The position numbers and the translations under genes are program-made. The notes beneath the pieces are model-generated. The model was given only the letters and a program-made list of their open reading frames with translations. It did not search any database and was not told the origin of the DNA. A stretch of 64,000 nucleotides of DNA, from NCBI RefSeq assembly GCF_000004195.4, contig NC_030682.2, forward strand, positions 154,229,872-154,293,871. The letters are read 5' to 3'. The stretch's first letter is position 1, and every line of letters starts with the position of its first letter. The DNA comes from Xenopus tropicalis. Its lineage: Eukaryota; Chordata; Amphibia; Anura; Pipidae. Below are positions 57,085 through 64,000 of the stretch, piece after piece.

Positions 57085-57665
57085 CATCATTCCCATCAGT
57101 CCCTGCCCCAGTGAGCTTACAATCTAAGGTCCCTATCACATTCCCATCAGCCCCTGCCCCAGTGAGCTTACAATCTAAGGTCCCTATCCCATTCCCATCA
57201 GCCCCTGCCCCAGTGAGCTTACAAGCTAAGGTCCCTATCACATTCCCATCAGTCCCTGCCCCAGTGAGCTTACAATCTAAGGTCCCTATCACATTCCCAT
57301 CAGTCCTTGCCCCAGGGATCTTACAATCTAATGTCCCTATCCCATTCCCATCAGCCACTGCCTCAGTGAGCTTGCAATCTAAGGTCTATATCACATTCCC
57401 ATCAGTCCCTGCCCCAGTGAGCTTACAATCTAAGGCCCCTATCCCATTCCCATCAGTCCCTGCCCCAGTGAGCTTACAATCTAAGGTCCCTATCCCATTC
57501 CCATCAGTCCCTGCCCCAGTGAGCTTACAATCTAAGGTCCCTATCCCATTCCCATCAGTCCCTGCCCCAGTGAGCTTACAATCTAAGGTCCCTATCCCAT
57601 TCCCATCAGTCCCTGCCCCAGGGAGCTTACAAGCTAAGGTCCCTATCCCATTCCCATCAGCCCTG
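57085..57665. repeat. 49-bp minisatellite from an L2-like tail, in parp10 3' UTR
   Basis: Twelve copies of a unit with ccagtgagcttacaatctaa, ggtccctatc(c/a)cattccca and tcagtccctgcc. Its reverse complement holds agattgtaagctca and ggggcagggac, the same core as the single dispersed copy near 5994. The array therefore grew from an interspersed repeat. Confidence 0.9.
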
Positions 57666-57817
57666 GTGAGCCCAGTGGGGCGAATATGGGGATGAGAAAT
57701 ATTCCAGGCAACAGGTGGAAGTAGCCAGAGGGACACAGTTACTGACCCGGCTCATCGTTACTTGCACACTTCTGCCGTACCTACATTGGATGCACCTCAC
57801 TGGCCAAACTGTCAGCC

Positions 57818-60800
57818 TCACTGGCCACTCCCTTTGCAGCAGGTGATAAGGTACTGGGGATAAGCCTGAGTGTCATTGAATATGACAAATATTGCAGGAT
57901 TCTGGAGACTGTCTGCCAGGCTGTCGTAGCGTCGGGGGACATCCCCAGTGGTCTCTGCTAGGGGCGGAGGTGCCCGCATCTCTGGCTTCCCCAGGGTGAA
58001 CTCCCCCGTAAGGACCTGTGCCACAAGCACATACTTCTTACCCTCAGAGGAGGGCGGTGAATAATTATCCCGCGTTGAGAGCACAGACTGCACAGCAAAA
58101 TACACTCCTTGGCCATAAAGAGCAGCTGGGGAGAGAGAACATAAACATGAGGCTTCAACGGGGACGAGAGATGGAAATACAACAAAATGGTGCAGTTGGA
58201 AAGCAAAGAGGAAAGAGAATCCCAGTCAGGGCTGATAGGGACACAGAGAGTCAATGGAGCTGGAGTTGGAGGCAGAGTTGGACGTAGAGTTGGATGGAGT
58301 GGGAGGTAGATGGGGATGTTGGAGAGGTAGACGACAAGGAGAACTGGACGGTGAGGTGGGAGACAGAAAAGGAAGATGTGGGGTCTGTGTAAGGGGCCCC
58401 TAATGGCGCTCCTCTCCTCAGCTCCTTCAGCACCGGATCCACGATAGCAATGCCCCTGGCCATCACATGGATGCAGAAGATGTGGATTCAATGCCCAAAT
58501 ATAGGACTTGTTTGTATTGAATGATCTTCTGGTTCCTGACTGTCTTGCCTGATTCTGACTCCTCTGATTGGAATTGGACTTAGAGACTCTTTAACCCTTT
58601 GGATCCTGCATATTGGACTGTTTGTTTGCCTGCACTAAAGCTTCCTCCTTGGTCCTGACTATAATCCCAGTAAGGGCCTGAAGAACAGGAGAACAGGATG
58701 GGTAGATGGGCAGAAGGGAACCGATTGGAAAGCAAGGAACAAAGTAAGTGGGAAGGAGAGTTGAAGGACAGGGAAGGAAGTGCTCAGGGGTACAGCAATG
58801 GGAGTAAATGGGGTTCCCAGTAAGTAGAAGAGAAACTGAATGGAAGGTCACATTAGTGGACAGAAGGTAAAAAGGAAGGCGAGACTGAAGGAGAACGTTA
58901 CAGATGTCCCCAGCAAAGGGTGACAAGGGACAGAGCAGAACACTGGGAGAAAGGGAGGGGCACAGATTTGAGGCTGAATGGAAAAATGGATTCTGGGCAG
59001 CAGAAAATGTTGGATGCACAATTACTGCCCAATGGGGTGCTTTGGACATTTGGACCTTGCTATGTAAATAAGGGATAGAGAAATTCTGACTGTATTTTGG
59101 GCCCCTAAATAATGAAGGTACCATGTGTGTTGCCAATGCGAGGGGTGGTACGATTTAGTTCACGGGGTATCCCAGCTGTGCCCAAATACCATAAATATGG
59201 TCTAGTTATTCATGATGGATGATCTACTCCCCCAAAAGTGCCACCCCCAGTGACTCCTAAGAGTGGGACATTTAATTTTGTGTTCCAATAACTTCTTCCT
59301 CTTCTCACCGTTCTTGCCGCAGAAGCTTCGGTTGAAGCCATCGTGGCAGATTTCCCTGGCGCTGGCCTCAGTGGTTCCATGGTACAGTGAGCGCTCAATG
59401 GGCCCCCGGGAGCTGTGGGCCAACATGCTCTGCCTTTTTAGCTCATATTGATTGTGTAGGAGAACGTTCTGCACTCTCTGTACCTGCAGGAAGCAAGAGA
59501 AACAGAAACAAGAGGAAGGTGTCTCATTTTCATGAACAAAGTACCAATGACTGGGCCAGAAGCTTAATAGCCATGTATGGGGCCTTCCCAACAGCCTTCT
59601 CAACCAACGTCTTGCTAGAACTTGGCCAGATATCTCTCAGGCAGGTTAGAAAATCTGTCGAGAACTGTATTGGCCCAGTGGTTCTGCATTGACCTCCATT
59701 CTAATCAGATTGTTGGGGTGAGGGTCTAAAGTGTTTGGTTCTCTCTGTAGTTGGAGATTGTTCCGTGCACTCTACGAGGCGGGGCACAAGCCCAAATGCA
59801 GAAGGAGGCTGAGGCTACCCTCGGCCCCTCCACTGGCAGCTGTATCACATACAGTCTTACAGTATAGAATAAAAAGTCTTATTGAACTCAAACAAGACAG
59901 CAAGGCTCATTTATTAAGACTATTTCATTGGCCTTTATCAGTAAATGATGAACCTGGTAGGTTGCTATGGGTTACTGGTTTGGGCCATATTTGCTTGCAG
60001 TTAATAAATTAGATTCCCAGATATGGAATATTATTGCTTATTCGGTGCTTTCATGTGTACATGGCAGAATATTGGGGTACATGGTGGAATATTGGGGTAC
60101 TAACCTCCAGGACACGAACAGACTGCCGCAGTTCCCCAAGTGTGCTGTAGAATTGCCGGGAAACGCGGCCATACTCCTCTGATGTTTCTGCTAAAGTCAA
60201 AAGCTTGACGCCTTTCTTCATGTCTAGATCCATTGGCTGTCGGGGGCTGCTCTCCCCTTTTAAGGCCTTCAGTATCTGGATTAACTCTTGCCGACAGCTG
60301 TTGATGAACTGACTGAACCCCTGTATTTGCCATTGTCCCTCGGGATCAGTGATCTTCACGGCATGCTTCCTTTCCAAGGCCAAGATGATGTCTGCTTGTT
60401 GGACATACACTTCTTGTGCTTCCTCCAGGGACTCGGAACATAGTTCTCCCACTATGGCCTTCCTCAGGGCAGCACAAGCCACCACTAGATCTGTCTCGTC
60501 CCCCGTCAGTACCCGCAGTCTGGCAGTACATAGGGCTTTCTCCGCTTCTTCCATGGAGACAAAACGCTCTCCTCTCTCGTGGCTGCTCCTTGTCGTACCA
60601 TGTTGATGTCCCCACTGATCCTTCAAGGACATCTCTAGTGCCATTTGCAAATTATCCTCTGTCTCCTCCATGCCCTGTTGGGTCAAAGACATGGCCAAAG
60701 CTTCTTGCAACTCTTTGTCTTCATGGTCGCTGACACTTTGAGTGTCCATTGATCTCTGTATCGCCAATAGAAGCTCCGCCTCCTCATCCAGGTGTTTGTC

Positions 60801-63800
60801 CTGATACTCATCCCGAGATATCTTATATATCTGCTCCAGCTCATCGTCGTCAGAGAATTCTGCTTCTGGTCCTATTGAAGGCCGGTCGGTGTATAGATCC
60901 TGCTCCATATCCTCCTCTATGCCTGCACTGTCAGACTTGCGCAACTCTTTGGGTCTGTCCTTCACAATTTCCACATCAGTTATCAAGGAGGCAAAGTGTC
61001 TGATGTTCTCTAGGGGGGAAAACACAGACAAGACGTGTCGGCAGGGATGATCCTACTGCTCTTATAGTGAGCGTCACAGAGTAATGGCTCAGAGTACTGG
61101 CTCAGAGTACTGGCTCAGAGTACTGGCTCAGAGTACTGGCTGGCTCAGAGTAATGGCTCAAAGTACTGGCTCAGAGTAATGGCTCAGAGTAATGGCTCAG
61201 AGTACTGCCTCAGAGTACTGCCTCAGAGTACTGCCTCAGAGTACTGGCTGGCTCAGAGTAATGGCTCAGAGTAATGGCTCAGAGTACTGGCTGGCTCAGA
61301 GTACTGTCTCAGAGTAATGGCTCAGAGTACTGGCTCAGAGTACTGGCTCAGAGTACTGGCTGGCTCAGAGTAATGGCTCAGAGTACTGGCTCAGAGTAAT
61401 GGCTCAGAGTACTGGCTCAGAGTAATGGCTCAGAGTACTGGCTCAGAGTAATGGCTCAGAGTACTGGCTCAGAGTACTAGCTGGCTCAGAGTAATGGCTC
61501 AGAGTACTGCCTCAGAGTACTGCCTCAGAGTACTGGCTGGCTCAGAGTAATGGCTCAGAGTACTGTCTCAGAGTAATGGCTGGCTCAGAGTAATGGCTCA
61601 AAGTACTGGCTCAGAGTAATGGCTCAGAGTACTGCCTCAGAGTACTGCCTCAGAGTACTGGCTGGCTCAGAGTAATGGCTCAGAGTAATGGCTCAGAGTA
61701 CTGGCTGGCTCAGAGTACTGCCTCAGAGTACTGGCTCAGAGTACTGGCTCAGAGTAATGGCTCAGAGTAATGGCTCAGAGTAATGGCTCAGAGTACTGGC
61801 TGGCTCAGAGTACTGGCTCAGAGTACTGGCTGGCTCAGAGTACTGGCTCAGAGTACTGGCTCAGAGTAATGGCTCAGAGTACTGGCTCAGAGTACTAGTT
61901 GGCTCAGAGTAATGGCTCAGAGTACTGCCTCAGAGTACTGCCTCAGAGTAATGGCTCAGAGTACTGGCTCAGAGTACTAGCTGGCTCAGAGTAATGGCTC
62001 AGAGTACTGCCTCAGAGTACTGCCTCAGAGTACTGGCTCACCCATATCTTCAGGAAGCTCATTTGCTGGTTCTGGAGGCTCCTCAGCGGGAAAACCTTCA
62101 ACTGACGACACAAGAACCGCATCATTAACCAACCTCCAAGGATCCACATACTGCAAATCAGAGGACAATGGCTGAACATAATAGGGTTGGAATCAGTAAG
62201 GCCGGGCAAGGGATTGAGTGAGGGTGAGAGGGGCGGGGAGACACAGAGAGTGTTACTGAGAGAGGAGCAGGGAGACACAGAGAGTGTTACTGAGAGAGGG
62301 GCAGGGAGACACAGAGAGTGTTACTGAGAGAGGGGCAGGGAGACACAGAGAGTGTTACTGAGAGAGGGGCAGGGAGACACAGAGAGTGTTACTGAGAGAG
62401 GGGCAGGGAGACACAGAGAGTGTTACTGAGAGAGGGGCAGGGAGACACAGAGAGTGTTACTGAGAGAGGGGCAGGGAGACACAGAGAGTGTTACTGAGAG
62501 AGGGGCGGGGAGACACAGAGAGTGTTACTGAGAGAGGGGCGGGGAGACACAGAGAGTGTTACTGAGAGAGGGGCAGGGAGACACAGAGAGTGTTACTGAG
62601 AGAGGGGCGGGGAGACACAGAGAGTGTTACTGAGAGGGGCAGGGAGACACAGAGAGTATTACTGAGAGAGGGGCAGGGAGACACAGAGAGTGTTACTGAG
62701 AGAGGGGCGGGGAGACACAGAGAGTGTTACTGAGAGAGGGGCAGGGAGACACAGAGAGTGTTACTGAGAGAGGGGCAGGGAGACACAGAGAGTGTTACTG
62801 AGAGAGGGGCAGGGAGACACAGAGAGTGTTACTGAGAGAGGAGCAGGGAGACACAGAGAGTGTTACTGAGAGAGGGGCAGGGAGACACAGAGAGTGTTAC
62901 TGAGAGAGGGGCGGGGAGACACAGAGAGTGTTACTGAGAGAGGGGCAGGGAAACACAGAGAGTGTTACTGAGAGAGGGGCAGGGAGACACAGAGAGTGTT
63001 ACTGAGAGAGGGGCAGGGAAACACAGAGAGTGTTACTGAGAGAGGAGCAGGGAGACACAGAGAGTGTTACTGAGAGAGGGGCAGGGAGACACAGAGAGTG
63101 TTACTGAGAGAGGAGCAGGGAGACACAGAGAGTGTTACTGAGAGAGGAGCAGGGAGCCACAGAAAGTGTTACTAAGAGAGTGACAGAGGGTGAGAGGGGC
63201 AGGTAGCCACAGAGAGTGACAGTTACTGAGAGAGTGACAGTTACTGAGAGAGGCATAGAGACTTCCATCTATTTCTGCTTAATTACCTTCAAGCCCAGGG
63301 ATTTCCAGCTCAGCAGGGAGGTGTCAATGATACAGTGATGAAGTCTTTCAGTTTCTCGGAGGAGCCGCTGCCCTTCCTCTCCCAGAAGGAATGGGGACAC
63401 CCCGGGGTACTGCAGGGTGACTGAGCGATGTGCCAGGGAAGAGACAATGTGCTGGAGCAGCTCCACCGCCGTCTGGCAGGAACAGGCATCTCCGGAAACC
63501 TGGGGGCCACAAGCAGCCACAGGGTTTAGGGTAACAGAACATGAAATGAAGGTTGCAGTTGTCATGTAATAGTGAATGAGGTTGTGTAGGACTTACTTTA
63601 AACCCAGTGGTGTCCTCTCTCTCTATTGGCTGGATGGTGATCTGGTCCATCCCTGCCAGGAGATCATGGTGATATTCTTGTAGGAAGCGAAGCTCTGGGA
63701 TCTGCATTGGGACCATTTCCTCCCGCACAGCTCTCACTCTGGGACAGTCCATTATGCCATGGGGATCTACTTTGCCACTTGAGGGTTGTGCCGAGACTGG

Positions 63801-64000
63801 ATGCAGAAGCTTGTTCCCTGATACCTGGTTTATCGACTCCTCAGCAATGCCGAGTTGCTTGTCCATTTGTTCTACCAAGTTGTGATCTTTGTGTCTTCCA
63901 ACCACAGCACCAAATTGCATATCTAGCTTTGCAATGTGCTTTAGGAGCTGCTCCTCGCTCTGCATCATGGTTTGCTCCTCGCTCTGCATTATGGTCTGCT
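57818..64000 (-). CDS. parp10: poly(ADP-ribose) polymerase 10, 3' six exons (partial)
   Basis: PARP10 is a mono-ADP-ribosyltransferase with ubiquitin-interacting motifs. The exons seen are 64000-63597 (cut by the window), 63499-63287, 62150-62042, 61009-60105, 59483-59309 and 58125-57818. Phases agree and give 703 residues plus stop. The first partial exon has LQEYHHDLLAGM as in PARP10. The 905-nt exon has three UIM-like motifs (EEAELLLAIQRSMD, DKELQEALAMSL, EDNLQMALEMSL), an acidic stretch before them and a helical region. The last two exons form the catalytic domain: RVQNVLLHNQYELK, SLYHGTT (the His), FNRSFCGKN, YGQGVYFA (the Tyr) and NPAIFVIFNDTQAYP, where the poly-ADP-ribosylating Glu is replaced by a hydrophobic residue, as in human PARP10. 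Start and N-terminal RRM domains lie outside the window. Confidence 0.95.
58126..59308 (-). other. last parp10 intron, no other gene seen
   Basis: A 1.2-kb intron. It has a short degenerate ggagttggaggcagagttgg stretch near 58260 and unique sequence beyond. The open frames on either strand lack homology or splice support. Confidence 0.5.
59484..60104 (-). other. parp10 intron, no other feature seen
   Basis: Unique sequence between the two exons that flank the start of the catalytic domain. A duplicated catggyagaatattggggta (about 60060-60100) sits next to the donor. No coding sequence fits. Confidence 0.45.
61080..62040. repeat. 13-bp minisatellite starting at a parp10 donor
   Basis: About 70 copies of ggctcagagta(c/a)t, with extra ggct insertions. 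On the parp10 strand the intron begins g|gtgagccagtactctgag, and the repeat unit is tgagccagtactc, so the array starts from base 2 of the intron. It fills the intron between exons 62150-62042 and 61009-60105. Confidence 0.95.
62225..63185. repeat. 34-bp minisatellite in a parp10 intron
   Basis: About 28 copies of gacacagagagtgttactga and gagaggggc(a/g)ggga. Copies are close to identical. It fills the intron between exons 63499-63287 and 62150-62042. Confidence 0.95.

Noticed and set aside
57958..58491. A 177-codon minus-strand frame across the last parp10 intron
   Set aside because: It reads the last parp10 exon in the wrong frame and runs into intron sequence.

Overview
The window is vertebrate nuclear DNA, most likely from a frog of the genus Xenopus. 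The evidence is short-exon genes with GT-AG introns, Tc1, CR1/L2-like and MITE remnants of amphibian type, and a gene set (hgh1, mapk15, parp10) that in human lies together in subtelomeric 8q24.3. I could not search a database, so the species is an inference.

Four genes can be rebuilt exon by exon with intact reading frames. sgo2 (shugoshin 2) is on the minus strand, CDS 2983-11099. hgh1 is on the plus strand, CDS 16423-23478, and leaves a shared promoter near 14.3-14.5 kb in the opposite direction to sgo2. mapk15 (ERK7/8) is on the minus strand, CDS 25058-40008, converges on hgh1, and has a noncoding first exon and promoter near 48.8-48.95 kb carrying two RFX X-boxes. The 3' half of parp10 is on the minus strand, 57818-64000, and is cut by the window end. 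The region 49-56.8 kb holds no gene, only arrays and one LINE fragment.

More than half of the window is minisatellite: about 30 separate tandem arrays with units of 12 to about 120 bp. Almost every intron contains one. The long open frames inside the arrays are artefacts of repeat units and are not annotated as genes.

The most unusual feature is where the arrays sit. Several start exactly at a splice junction and carry copies of it. hgh1 exon 3 is followed by about 33 copies of its own 5' splice site. mapk15 exon 2 is preceded by about 37 copies of its own 3' splice site plus the first bases of the exon, and each unit also carries a donor. mapk15 exon 6 is followed by about 17 donor copies. 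Weaker versions occur at three more junctions. The small hgh1 exon 2 sits between two arrays of the same unit in opposite orientation. A further mapk15 intron holds 16 tandem units, 11 with a near-consensus CTCF core. Other arrays grew from transposon pieces (Tc1 transposase, a MITE, a fold-back element, an L2-like tail).
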